Assembly (NCBI GenBank): GCA_011046015.1
Contig: DSBO01000186.1
Location: 1-15,831, forward strand
DNA length: 15,831 nt
DNA from: Thioalkalivibrio sp.
Lineage (GTDB): Bacteria > Pseudomonadota > Gammaproteobacteria > SpSt-1174
Reading direction: 5' to 3'
Shown: positions 1 through 7,208 of the stretch, one piece after another
Numbering within the stretch: position 1 is the stretch's first letter
Layout of the letters: every line of letters starts with the position of its first letter
The notes under the pieces: model-generated
What the model saw: only the letters and a program-made list of their open reading frames with translations
The model's database searches: none
Told to the model about the DNA's origin: nothing
Program-made: the position numbers and the translations under genes

Positions 1-811
1 CCTCTACAGCCAGCCGCTGATCGAACGCCTCGACGACCTGGTGCTGCGCGGCCACCAGCAGCTCTACCAGTCGCGCAGCGGGCTGGGCGGGCGCATGCTG
101 CAGTTCGCCGCCGCCGACTTTCCGGCCACCGTACGCCGCGAATGGCGCGCCCTGGCGCTGGCCTGCCTGCTGTTCTACGGCCCCTTTCTCGGCATGCTCG
201 TCACCGTGCAGTTCGCCCCCGAGTTCGTCTACACCGTGCTCGACGCCGGCACCGTGATGCAGATGCAGACGATGTACGACCCGGAGCTGAACGAGCGCCT
301 GGGGCGCGAGCGCGAGGCCGACTCGGATGTGCTGATGTTCGGCTACTACATCCGCAACAACACCAGCATCGGCTTCCAGACCTTCGCGGGCGGCCTGCTG
401 TTCGGCATCGGCACACTGTTCTTCCTCATCTACAACGGCCTGGTGATCGGCGCGGTGGCCGGCCACCTCACCCACGTCGGCTATATCGAGACCTTCTGGG
501 GCTTCGTCGCCGGCCACAGCGCGATGGAGCTCACCGCCATCGTGCTCTCGGGCGCCGCTGGCCTGAAACTCGCCGCCGGCCTGATCCGGCCGGGACGCAA
601 GAGCCGCCTGCGGGCGTTGCTGGACAACGGCCGCATCGCCGTCACCATCGTCTTCGGCGCCGCCGCCATGTTCTTCATCGCCGCGTTCATCGAGGCCTTC
701 TGGTCGTCGATCGCCTGGGTGCCGGCACAGGTAAAGTGGGGCGTGGGCCTGTTCCTGTGGGTATTGGTGATCGCCTACTTCGTGCTGCTGGGGCGTGGTC
801 GTGCAGCTTGA
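1..811 (+). CDS. SpoIIM/DUF95 family integral membrane protein (5' partial)
   Basis: The reading frame is open from base 2, and the upstream residues (LYSQPLIERLDDLVL) fit the N-terminal helix of the family, so the true start lies outside the window; the GTG at 41 is only an internal codon. About 269 residues are visible. Five hydrophobic segments can be seen, near bases 150-215, 385-470, 490-590, 635-705 and 735-795. The stretch GHSAMELTAIVLSGAAG followed by a later FIEAFW is the conserved core of SpoIIM/DUF95 proteins. SpoIIM acts in engulfment in Bacillus, but in non-sporulating proteobacteria this family occurs in MoxR gene clusters and has no established role. It overlaps the next gene by 17 bases, so coupled expression with the DUF4129, DUF4350, MoxR and DUF58 genes is likely. 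Family assignment is firm; function is inferred from context only. Confidence 0.85.
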   Translation, partial: LYSQPLIERLDDLVLRGHQQLYQSRSGLGGRMLQFAAADFPATVRREWRALALACLLFYGPFLGMLVTVQFAPEFVYTVLDAGTVMQMQTMYDPELNERLGREREADSDVLMFGYYIRNNTSIGFQTFAGGLLFGIGTLFFLIYNGLVIGAVAGHLTHVGYIETFWGFVAGHSAMELTAIVLSGAAGLKLAAGLIRPGRKSRLRALLDNGRIAVTIVFGAAAMFFIAAFIEAFWSSIAWVPAQVKWGVGLFLWVLVIAYFVLLGRGRAA

Positions 812-2360
812 AGCGCTGAACCTGAACCTGCGCAGCCGCGCACCCTGGGAAGCCATCGACCTGGGCTTCGGGCTGGTGCGCCGGCACTGGCGCGACCTCT
901 ACGCCGCCTGGCTGGTCACGGTGCTGCCGTTCTTCCTGTTCCTGTACGTCGCCCTGCAGGAGCTGGTGTGGCTGGCCCCCATCCTGTTCTGGTGGTTCAA
1001 GCCGCTGTACGACCGGGTGGTGCTCTACGTCCTGAGCCGCGCAATCTTCGACGAGCGCGTGACCCTCCGCGACACCCTCTCCGCCCTGCCGGGCCTGCTG
1101 CGCACCGGCGTGCTCGCCCAGACCACGCTGCTACGCATCCCGAGCTTTACCCGCTCGTTCACCCTGCCGGTCTGGCAGCTCGAGGGCCTGCGGGGCAAGG
1201 CCCGTCGCCGACGCCAGGGCGTGCTGCAGATCCGCGCACGGCCCTACGCGGTCTGGCTCACCCTGGTCTGCGTGGGTTTCGAGCTGATCATATGGCTGGG
1301 CATCTACGGCCTGATCTGGCTGTTCCTGCCGGCGCACGTCGACTTCGACCTGCCGGACCTGTTCTTCGAGCGTGAGCCCGCCTACTGGCTCAGCCTGGTG
1401 CAGGGGGCGATCTACTTCCTCGTGGTCAGCGTGATCGAGCCGCTGTTCGTCGCCGGTGGCTTTACCCTCTACCTCAACCGGCGAACCCAGCTCGAGGGCT
1501 GGGACATCGAGATCGTCTTCCGCCGCCTGGCGCAGCGCCTCACGGCGCTGCGCCAGGGCGTCGTCGCGCTGGCCGCCACGCCCGCAGCCACCCTGCTGCT
1601 CGCCACCCTGCTCAGCCTGGGCCTGCCGGCCCCGGCAGAGGCCGACGAGACCGGCGCGCCGTCACCGGGCGTCACCGTCAATGACACCCGGCTGCCCGCG
1701 GAGCAGGCCAGCGAGGTCGTCGGCCAGGTACTGGCGGCGGAGGAATTCGGCCACTCGCGCGAGGTGATGCGCTGGCGCTTCAAGGAGCCGGCGGTGGAGG
1801 AATCCAAGAATCGCAAGGCCAGCGACGGCCGGTGGCGGAAGGCCTTCGAGAACTTCGCCGGCCTCATGGCCACCATGACCAAGGCCTCGCTCTGGTTCCT
1901 GGCGGGGGTGGCCATCCTGCTGCTGATCGTCTATCGCGACCGCTGGCTGCACCTGTTCGTGCGGCGCAAGGGCCGGGGCACCGACTACACGCCGCCGGAG
2001 TCCCTGTTCGGCCTCGACCTGCGCGCCGAGTCGCTGCCGGAAGACATCGCCGGTGCCGCCCGCGCAGTCTGGCAGCAGGGCCAGCATCGTGCGGCCGTGA
2101 GCCTCCTGTATCGAGGGGCGCTCGCGGTCCTGGTCAACCGGGAACAGCTCGAGCTGCACGACAGCCACACCGAGGGGGACATCCTCGAGCTGGCACGCCA
2201 GGCCATCACGCCGCCGCGCCACCGCTACCTCGCCGAGCTCACCGCGATCTGGCAGCTGATCGCCTATGCGCACCGCGAGCCCGACCGGGAACAGAGCTGG
2301 GCCCTGCTGGAACACTGGGATCGCCACTTCGCGGCCGCCGGCCAGGAGTCCCGCGCATGA
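795..2360 (+). CDS. Multi-pass membrane protein with C-terminal DUF4129 region
   Basis: 521 residues from the GTG at 795; the GTG at 801 is an equally possible start. The first half holds hydrophobic segments around residues 38-66, 151-178 and 198-226. It has the motif NRRTQLEGWDIEIVFRRLA at 228-246, typical of the membrane protein found in MoxR clusters. A further helix at about 255-278 ends in LPAPAEADE and looks like a signal peptide or anchor. It is followed by a charged, probably periplasmic stretch (about 284-362), another helix at 364-380, and a C-terminal soluble region (about 410-512) carrying AVSLLYRGAL and HTEGDILELA, which match DUF4129. The protein may represent two ancestral genes joined in one frame. 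Its stop overlaps the next start as ATGA. DUF4129 is often linked to transglutaminase-like and MoxR/DUF58 loci; no biochemical role is known. The role in a MoxR complex is inferred. Confidence 0.82.
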   Translation: MVVQLEALNLNLRSRAPWEAIDLGFGLVRRHWRDLYAAWLVTVLPFFLFLYVALQELVWLAPILFWWFKPLYDRVVLYVLSRAIFDERVTLRDTLSALPGLLRTGVLAQTTLLRIPSFTRSFTLPVWQLEGLRGKARRRRQGVLQIRARPYAVWLTLVCVGFELIIWLGIYGLIWLFLPAHVDFDLPDLFFEREPAYWLSLVQGAIYFLVVSVIEPLFVAGGFTLYLNRRTQLEGWDIEIVFRRLAQRLTALRQGVVALAATPAATLLLATLLSLGLPAPAEADETGAPSPGVTVNDTRLPAEQASEVVGQVLAAEEFGHSREVMRWRFKEPAVEESKNRKASDGRWRKAFENFAGLMATMTKASLWFLAGVAILLLIVYRDRWLHLFVRRKGRGTDYTPPESLFGLDLRAESLPEDIAGAARAVWQQGQHRAAVSLLYRGALAVLVNREQLELHDSHTEGDILELARQAITPPRHRYLAELTAIWQLIAYAHREPDREQSWALLEHWDRHFAAAGQESRA

Positions 2361-3502
2361 GCCGCCTGTCCGTACTGCTGGGCGGCCTGTTCATCCTGCT
2401 GGTGGCGGGTGGGGTCTACCTGTTTCTCCAGAACTTCGAGCGGGTGCCCGAAGAGGAGTGGATCGGCCCCAGCGCCGAGGCACGGCAGAATCCCCTGCTC
2501 GCCGCCGGGCGTTTCCTGCGCGCCATGGGTGTGCCGGTCGAGGACATCGATTCGCTGCAGGGGCTGGATACCCTGCCGGCCACGGACGAGGTGCTGGTCA
2601 TCACCACGTCGCGGCTCACGCTGGTGGAGAGCCACTACGACCGCCTGTTCGACTGGGTTCGCGCCGGTGGCCACCTGATCGTGCGCAGCCGCGACTTCCG
2701 CTGGGACAACGACCGGGAGGACTGGCGCATGGAGGGCGACCACGATCCGCTGCTGGCGCGGCTGGAACTCGGCATCGAACACGTCGATTATCTCGGCGGC
2801 CCCTTCGAGGTCCCGGTCAGTGGCGCGGACGGCCCCCTGGCGGTCAACTTCGACAGCTGGATCCGCTTTACCGGCGCGCTGGAGGACGACCGTGTCATCG
2901 AGACCGAGTCCCGCACCCATCTCGTGCATCGCCGCCTGGGCGAGGGCGGCGTTACCGTCATGGGGCCGATGAACTTCATCACCAACTGGAACCTGGGGCG
3001 GCACGACCACGCCGAGTTCCTCTGGCACGTGGTGCACCTGGAACGAACGCCTGCCCGCGTCTGGCTGGTGCGCTTCGACGAGATGCCGTGGCTCGGCACC
3101 TGGCTGTGGCGCCACGCCCCCGAGCTCATCGTCACCCTGGGCCTGCTGTTCCTCGCCTGGCTGGTCGCCGTCGGTCAGCGCTTCGGCCCGCTGGTGCCGG
3201 TGGCGCCGCCGACCCGACGCCGCCTGCTCGAGCACGTCGAGGCGGCCGGCCACTACCTGTGGCGCCACGACCAGCGCCACGCCCTGGCCGACGACGTGCG
3301 GCATGCCCTGGATGCGCGCATGTGCCGCGTGCACCCGGGCTGGGCCGACCTGTCCACCGAGGAGCGCCAGCAGCACCTGGCACGGCTCACCGGCCTGCCC
3401 CCGACCGAGATTCACGAACTCCTGCACCGTCACGACCACCGGCACGCGCAGGATTTCACCCGCCTCATCAAGACGCTCGAAACCATCAGGAAGCAGCTAT
3501 GA
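2357..3502 (+). CDS. DUF4350 domain-containing membrane protein
   Basis: 381 residues. The start at 2357 is supported by an AGGAG at 2344-2348, eight bases upstream, and by the ATGA overlap with the preceding stop. An N-terminal helix (residues 4-23) anchors the protein. The next region contains NPLLAAGRFLRAMG and VLVITTSRLTLVESHYDRL, then LFDWVRAGGHLIV. This is the DUF4350 fold, resembling class I glutamine amidotransferase-like domains of the GldG/ABC-associated type and probably lacking catalysis. A second helix near residues 255-275 ends in the family hallmark VGQRFGPLVP. A basic, His-rich cytoplasmic tail of about 100 residues follows. Topology therefore looks like one large periplasmic domain between two helices. 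It sits directly before and overlaps the MoxR gene, suggesting that it is the envelope-facing component or a client of that ATPase. Function is unknown. Confidence 0.85.
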   Translation: MSRLSVLLGGLFILLVAGGVYLFLQNFERVPEEEWIGPSAEARQNPLLAAGRFLRAMGVPVEDIDSLQGLDTLPATDEVLVITTSRLTLVESHYDRLFDWVRAGGHLIVRSRDFRWDNDREDWRMEGDHDPLLARLELGIEHVDYLGGPFEVPVSGADGPLAVNFDSWIRFTGALEDDRVIETESRTHLVHRRLGEGGVTVMGPMNFITNWNLGRHDHAEFLWHVVHLERTPARVWLVRFDEMPWLGTWLWRHAPELIVTLGLLFLAWLVAVGQRFGPLVPVAPPTRRRLLEHVEAAGHYLWRHDQRHALADDVRHALDARMCRVHPGWADLSTEERQQHLARLTGLPPTEIHELLHRHDHRHAQDFTRLIKTLETIRKQL

Positions 3503-4515
3503 CGGACGACAACATCATCGACGCACCGCAATCCCAGTCGCTGCCCGCCGCCGACGAGCAGCTGCTGCGTGCCAGCCAGCTCGCGCAGCGCATCCGCCAG
3601 GAAGTGGGCCGGGCCGTGGTCGGCCAGCGCAAGGTCATCGACGAGGTACTGATCGCACTGTTCGCCGCCGGCCACGTGCTCATCGAGGGCGTGCCGGGGC
3701 TGGGCAAGACCCTCCTGGTGCAAGCCCTGGCCCGCACCTTCGACGGCAGCTTCGCCCGCATCCAGTTCACGCCGGACCTCATGCCCAGCGACGTGACCGG
3801 CCATGTCATCTACGACATGAAGAGCGAGCGCTTCAACGTGCGCCAGGGCCCGATCTTCACCCACCTGCTGCTGGCCGACGAGATCAACCGCGCGCCGGCC
3901 AAGACCCAGTCCGCGCTGCTGGAGGTGATGCAGGAACAACAGGTCACGCTGGAAGGCCAGGCCATGCCCGTGCCGCGCCCGTTCATGACCCTGGCCACCC
4001 AGAACCCCCTCGAACAGGAAGGCACCTACCCGCTGCCCGAGGCGCAGCTCGACCGTTTCCTGTTCAAGGTGCAGATCGACTACCCAGACGAGGCCGAGGA
4101 ACAGGAGATGGTCGCAAGCATCACCGGCGGCCACGTCGGCGACCTCCTCGACGTCTCCGCCGTGCAGACACTGGTCAAACCGGAGGCGATCCAGACCCTG
4201 CAGCGCCTCACCGCCCGGATCCGGGTGGATCGCCAGGTGAACGACTACGCCGTGCGCATTGCCCGCGCCACCCGCGACTGGCAGGGCATCGCCATCGGCG
4301 CCGGACCGCGAGGCGGCATCGCCCTGGTGCGTGCGGCGCGCGCCGCCGCGCTGCTCGCCGGGCGCGACTTCGTCACCCCGGACGATGTGAAGAAGGTAGC
4401 CAGGCCCGCCCTGCGGCACCGCATCGCGCTCTCGCCCGAACTGGAGCTCGAAGGCCAGACCCCGGACCAGGTGCTGCACGCCCTGATCGACCGGGTCGAC
4501 GCCCCACGCACCTGA
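3499..4515 (+). CDS. MoxR family AAA+ ATPase
   Basis: 338 residues. The start at 3499 overlaps the previous stop as ATGA and has AGGA at 3488-3491. The AAA_3 core is complete: Walker A GVPGLGKT (64-71), Walker B LLLADEIN (123-130), sensor 1 ATQNP with Asn169, an arginine finger in QLDRF (Arg186), and sensor 2 GPRG with Arg271. A C-terminal AAA lid domain runs from about 225 to the end. MoxR proteins are cytoplasmic chaperone-like ATPases that activate or mature partner proteins, typically acting with VWA-domain partners encoded next door; here the DUF58 protein nine bases downstream is the obvious partner. The length and all catalytic residues are normal for the family, so it should be an active ATPase. 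The substrate cannot be read from the sequence. The gene belongs to the APE2220/TRP-like diversity of MoxR clusters at best; subfamily placement is uncertain. Confidence 0.95.
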   Translation: MTDDNIIDAPQSQSLPAADEQLLRASQLAQRIRQEVGRAVVGQRKVIDEVLIALFAAGHVLIEGVPGLGKTLLVQALARTFDGSFARIQFTPDLMPSDVTGHVIYDMKSERFNVRQGPIFTHLLLADEINRAPAKTQSALLEVMQEQQVTLEGQAMPVPRPFMTLATQNPLEQEGTYPLPEAQLDRFLFKVQIDYPDEAEEQEMVASITGGHVGDLLDVSAVQTLVKPEAIQTLQRLTARIRVDRQVNDYAVRIARATRDWQGIAIGAGPRGGIALVRAARAAALLAGRDFVTPDDVKKVARPALRHRIALSPELELEGQTPDQVLHALIDRVDAPRT

Positions 4516-4524
4516 TCCCGCGCC

Positions 4525-5829
4525 ATGACACCCACCCGCCGCCTCTTCATCGCGCTCTGGCTATTGGCCGCCCTGGGACTTGCGGCTGCACTGTGGCCCG
4601 CGCTGGCCACGGCCTGGGTGTATGCCCTCGTCGCCCTGGCCGTCCTCGCCCTGCTCGACGGCCTGGCCGCCTGGCGCATGCGTCCGCCCGCGGTGGAGCG
4701 CGAGCTCGCCAGCTCGCTGCCGCTTGGCGTCCGCCGCCCGGTCACGCTGCGGGTGCACAACCCCGGGCGGCGGCGCCTCGCCTTCGAGGTCTTCGACCAC
4801 TACCCCGAGGGGGTCGAGGCCCGCGGCCTGCCGCAGGCCGCGACGCTGGAGCCGGACCACTTCGTCGAGCTGGGCTACCGCATCCGCCCCGTGGAACGTG
4901 GCGAGATCCTGTTTCCGCGCGTGCAGTTCCGGCTCGTCTCGGCGCTGGGCCTGTGGCGACGCAGCCGGCAGGTGCCACTGGAGAGCCGTGCCCAGGTCTA
5001 TCCAAACTTCGCCGCCGTGAGCAAGTACATCCTGCTGGCCATGGACAACCGGCTGAGCCAGATGGGCATCCTGAAGCGCCGGCGGCGCGGCGAGGGGCAG
5101 GACTTTCACCAGCTACGCGAGTACCGGCGCGGCGACTCGCCGCGGCAGATCGACTGGAAGGCCACCTCGCGCATGCGCAAGCTGATCGCGCGCGAATATC
5201 AGGACGAGCGCGACCAGGAGGTCGTGTTCCTGGTCGACTGCGGGCATCGCATGTTCACCCGCGACGACGCCCTCTCCCACTTCGACCACACCCTCAACGC
5301 CCTGCTGCTGTTGAGCTACGTGGCCCTGCGCCAGGGCGATGCCGTGGGGCTGGGCACCTTCAGCGGCGAACAGCGCTGGCTGCGCCCGGCCAAGGGCCAG
5401 GGCCAGCTCAATCACATCCTCAACACCGTCTACGACCTGCAGCCCACCACCCAGGCCCCGGACTATGCCCAGGCCGCCACGCAGTTCCTAGCCCGGCAGA
5501 AGAAGCGCTCCCTGGTAGTCGTCATCACCAACCTGCGCGACGAGGACAGCGATGACCTGCTGCCCGCCCTGCACCTGCTGAAAAAACGTCACCTGGTGCT
5601 GCTCGCCAGCATGCAGGAGCGCGCGCTCGACGACGCGCTGCACGGCGAGGTCGAGGACTTCGACGACGCCATTCGCGTGGCCAGCACCCACCGCTACCTC
5701 GCCTCGCGCCGGCGCGCCTTCGAGGACGTACAGGCCAGCGGCATCCTGAGCCTCGACGTCCCGCCGGATCGGCTCTCGGTCTCGCTCGTGAACAGCTACC
5801 TCGACATCAAGCGCAGCGGCAGTCTCTGA
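4525..5829 (+). CDS. DUF58 protein with degenerate VWA-like domain
   Basis: 434 residues, starting nine bases after the MoxR stop. No clear Shine-Dalgarno precedes it, so coupling to MoxR translation is likely. Two N-terminal helices (about residues 7-24 and 28-48) form a membrane anchor. A beta-rich region follows, and then the DUF58 signature: GEGQDFHQLREYRRGD at 189-204, continuing with PRQIDWKATSR. The following VWA-like domain begins VVFLVDCGHRM (233-243). A canonical metal ion-dependent adhesion site would read DxSxS; here the first Asp (238) is kept, but both serines are replaced (Gly240 and Arg242), so metal binding in the usual way is doubtful. DUF58 proteins pair with MoxR ATPases in many bacteria. 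It is probably the membrane-tethered effector or adaptor of this MoxR system; that role is inferred from position and family. Confidence 0.92.
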   Translation: MTPTRRLFIALWLLAALGLAAALWPALATAWVYALVALAVLALLDGLAAWRMRPPAVERELASSLPLGVRRPVTLRVHNPGRRRLAFEVFDHYPEGVEARGLPQAATLEPDHFVELGYRIRPVERGEILFPRVQFRLVSALGLWRRSRQVPLESRAQVYPNFAAVSKYILLAMDNRLSQMGILKRRRRGEGQDFHQLREYRRGDSPRQIDWKATSRMRKLIAREYQDERDQEVVFLVDCGHRMFTRDDALSHFDHTLNALLLLSYVALRQGDAVGLGTFSGEQRWLRPAKGQGQLNHILNTVYDLQPTTQAPDYAQAATQFLARQKKRSLVVVITNLRDEDSDDLLPALHLLKKRHLVLLASMQERALDDALHGEVEDFDDAIRVASTHRYLASRRRAFEDVQASGILSLDVPPDRLSVSLVNSYLDIKRSGSL

Positions 5830-5832
5830 GCC

Positions 5833-6579
5833 ATGAGCGAGAGCCGACACAATGTGACGATACGGCCCATCGGCTATGCACGCTCCTGCTTCAAGGAAAA
5901 GTTTGGCATTCCGCGCCAGCCGGGGCTGGTCCCGCACGCCCGCGCGCGCATCAAGATGCTCGCGCCCTACAACCGCCCCGAGGCCTTTCGCGGCATCGAG
6001 GACTTCTCGCACCTGTGGATCAGTTTCCTCTTCCACCAGCACCTCGGCGCGGCCTGGCGAGCCACCGTGCGCCCGCCGCGCCTGGGCGGCAACGAGCGCG
6101 TCGGCGTCTTCGCCACCCGCTCCACCTACCGGCCCAATCCGCTCGGCCTGTCGGTCGTGCAGCTCGACCGCATCGAGATCGCGGGCGACGCCGTCACCCT
6201 GCATGTCAGCGGCGTCGACCTGCTCGACGGCACCCCGGTCGTCGACATCAAGCCCTACGTGCCCTACGCCGACGCCCTGCCCGATGCGCACGGCGGCTTC
6301 GCCCCTACCCCACCCGACCGGACGCTCTCCATCACCTTCACCGAGGCCGCCGAGCAACAGATCGCCGCGCGTGAGGCGGCCGGCCTGGCCGACCTGCGCG
6401 CCCTGATCACCGAACTCCTGCGGCTCGATCCGCGGCCCGCCTACCGGGGCCACGAGACGCAGGCGGCCGACTTCGGCATGCGGCTTTACGACTTTGATCT
6501 CAGGTGGCGGATCGAGGGGAAGGAGGTGACGGTGACGGCGCTGGTCAATAGCGGGACACGCGGGGGGAGTGAGAAATAA
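5833..6579 (+). CDS. trmO: tRNA (adenine(37)-N6)-methyltransferase TrmO
   Basis: 248 residues. TrmO (formerly TsaA/YaeB) uses S-adenosylmethionine to methylate N6 of threonylcarbamoyladenosine at position 37 of tRNA-Thr, giving m6t6A. The protein begins with a beta strand reading IRPIGYARS (10-18). It carries GIEDFSHLWISFLFHQH (54-70), the family signature GVFATRSTYRPNPLGLS (91-107), and GVDLLDGTPVVDIKPYVPY (128-145), all characteristic of this small beta-barrel methyltransferase. DPRPAY near the C-terminus is also conserved. Length is close to the E. coli enzyme (235). The ATG at 5833 follows the DUF58 stop by three bases without a good Shine-Dalgarno, so it is probably read through from the MoxR cluster. 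That linkage looks incidental rather than functional. It converges on folA across a gap with REP-like repeats. Confidence 0.95.
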   Translation: MSESRHNVTIRPIGYARSCFKEKFGIPRQPGLVPHARARIKMLAPYNRPEAFRGIEDFSHLWISFLFHQHLGAAWRATVRPPRLGGNERVGVFATRSTYRPNPLGLSVVQLDRIEIAGDAVTLHVSGVDLLDGTPVVDIKPYVPYADALPDAHGGFAPTPPDRTLSITFTEAAEQQIAAREAAGLADLRALITELLRLDPRPAYRGHETQAADFGMRLYDFDLRWRIEGKEVTVTALVNSGTRGGSEK

Positions 6580-6586
6580 GGCGAGC

Positions 6587-6668
6587 AGGAGCGACAAAAG
6601 TCGCGAACCAACGCTGCTTGCCGAAGCCGCGGTCGCGACTGCCGTGACCGGAAAAGCCGCGATGGCGG
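6587..6668 (+). repeat. Degenerate REP-like repeats between convergent trmO and folA
   Basis: This 137-base gene-free gap (6580-6716) holds a unit at 6587-6606 that starts AGGAGCGAC and ends GTCGCGA; GCGAC and GTCGC pair around AAAA. A second, more decayed unit at 6648-6668 reads CCGGAAAAGCCGCGATGG and lacks the AGGAG head. Between them AGTCGCGA (6599-6606) is inverted perfectly at 6633-6640, and CGGTCGCG (6630-6637) can pair with CGTGACCG (6643-6650) with one G-T pair. The AGGAGCG...CGCGA layout matches the better-preserved pair at 12318-12395. REP elements typically sit after convergent genes and can form mRNA 3' hairpins. No T-run follows, so classical termination is not supported. Confidence 0.55.
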
Positions 6669-6716
6669 ATGGACGTCGATGGCAGCGATGCTGCTACCCA
6701 TCCTGCGCCGGACGCC

Positions 6717-7208
6717 TTACCCTTTCCGCCTCGCCAGCGTCAGAAAGGTATAGGGATACGGGTTCTTCTCGTCCGCCTCGTGTTCCGCGCGCGCGACCTC
6801 TTCCCACTCCTGCATGCTGTACTCCGGAAAATAGGTGTCGCCATCGAAGCGTGCATCGATGATGGTGAGCTCCAGGCGGTCGGCGCGCGGCAGGTACTGG
6901 TCAAAGAGCTTCTGCCCGCCGATGACCATCACCTCCTCGGCCTCGCCGGCGGCCTCGAGCGCGGCATCGAGACCGTGCACCACGGTACAGCCTTCGATCT
7001 GCAGGTTCTGGTCACGCGTGACGACGATGTTGAGGCGGCCGGGCAGCGGGCGACCGATGGATTCATAGGTACTGCGTCCCATGATCATGGGCTTGCCCAT
7101 GGTGAGGCGCTTGAAATGCTGCAGGTCGGCCGGCAGGTGCCAGATGAGCTGGTTGTCCTTGCCGATGACGCGGTCGCGCGCCATGGCGCCAATCAGGGTG
7201 ATCTTCAT
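6717..7208 (-). CDS. folA: Dihydrofolate reductase
   Basis: 163 residues. It reduces dihydrofolate to tetrahydrofolate with NADPH in the cytoplasm, and it is the trimethoprim target. The N-terminus MKITLIGAMARDRVIGKDN is typical. WHLPADLQHFK (23-33) carries the catalytic acid Asp28, equivalent to Asp27 of E. coli. MGRSTYESIGRPLPGR (43-58) is the cofactor-binding stretch, VIGGQKLFDQYLP contains the second nucleotide loop, and LELTIIDA carries the conserved Thr. Length is usual for chromosomal FolA (about 160). The start is fixed by the ATGA overlap (7205-7208) with the thyA stop, and no Shine-Dalgarno is seen, so translation probably depends on coupling. Last gene of the rlmI-lgt-thyA-folA run. 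No sign of a resistance-type plasmid variant. Confidence 0.97.
   Translation of the reverse strand: MKITLIGAMARDRVIGKDNQLIWHLPADLQHFKRLTMGKPMIMGRSTYESIGRPLPGRLNIVVTRDQNLQIEGCTVVHGLDAALEAAGEAEEVMVIGGQKLFDQYLPRADRLELTIIDARFDGDTYFPEYSMQEWEEVARAEHEADEKNPYPYTFLTLARRKG

Noticed and set aside
2264..4479. Two minus-strand ORFs (393 and 349 codons) opposite the DUF4350 and MoxR genes
   Set aside because: Both mirror real genes; no domain motif, no plausible ribosome site context, and the plus-strand genes carry intact family signatures.
3303..5555. Plus-strand ORF of 750 codons in another frame across DUF4350, MoxR and DUF58
   Set aside because: Extreme Arg/Pro/Ala composition and overlap with three real genes mark it as a frame shadow.
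5488..6597. Minus-strand ORF of 369 codons opposite the end of DUF58 and all of trmO
   Set aside because: It spans two unrelated real genes in antisense, which is expected only of a chance open frame at high GC.
6630..6650. Rho-independent terminator after trmO
   Set aside because: An 8-base hairpin with one G-T pair exists, but neither strand has a T-run after it; it is better explained as part of the REP-like repeats.
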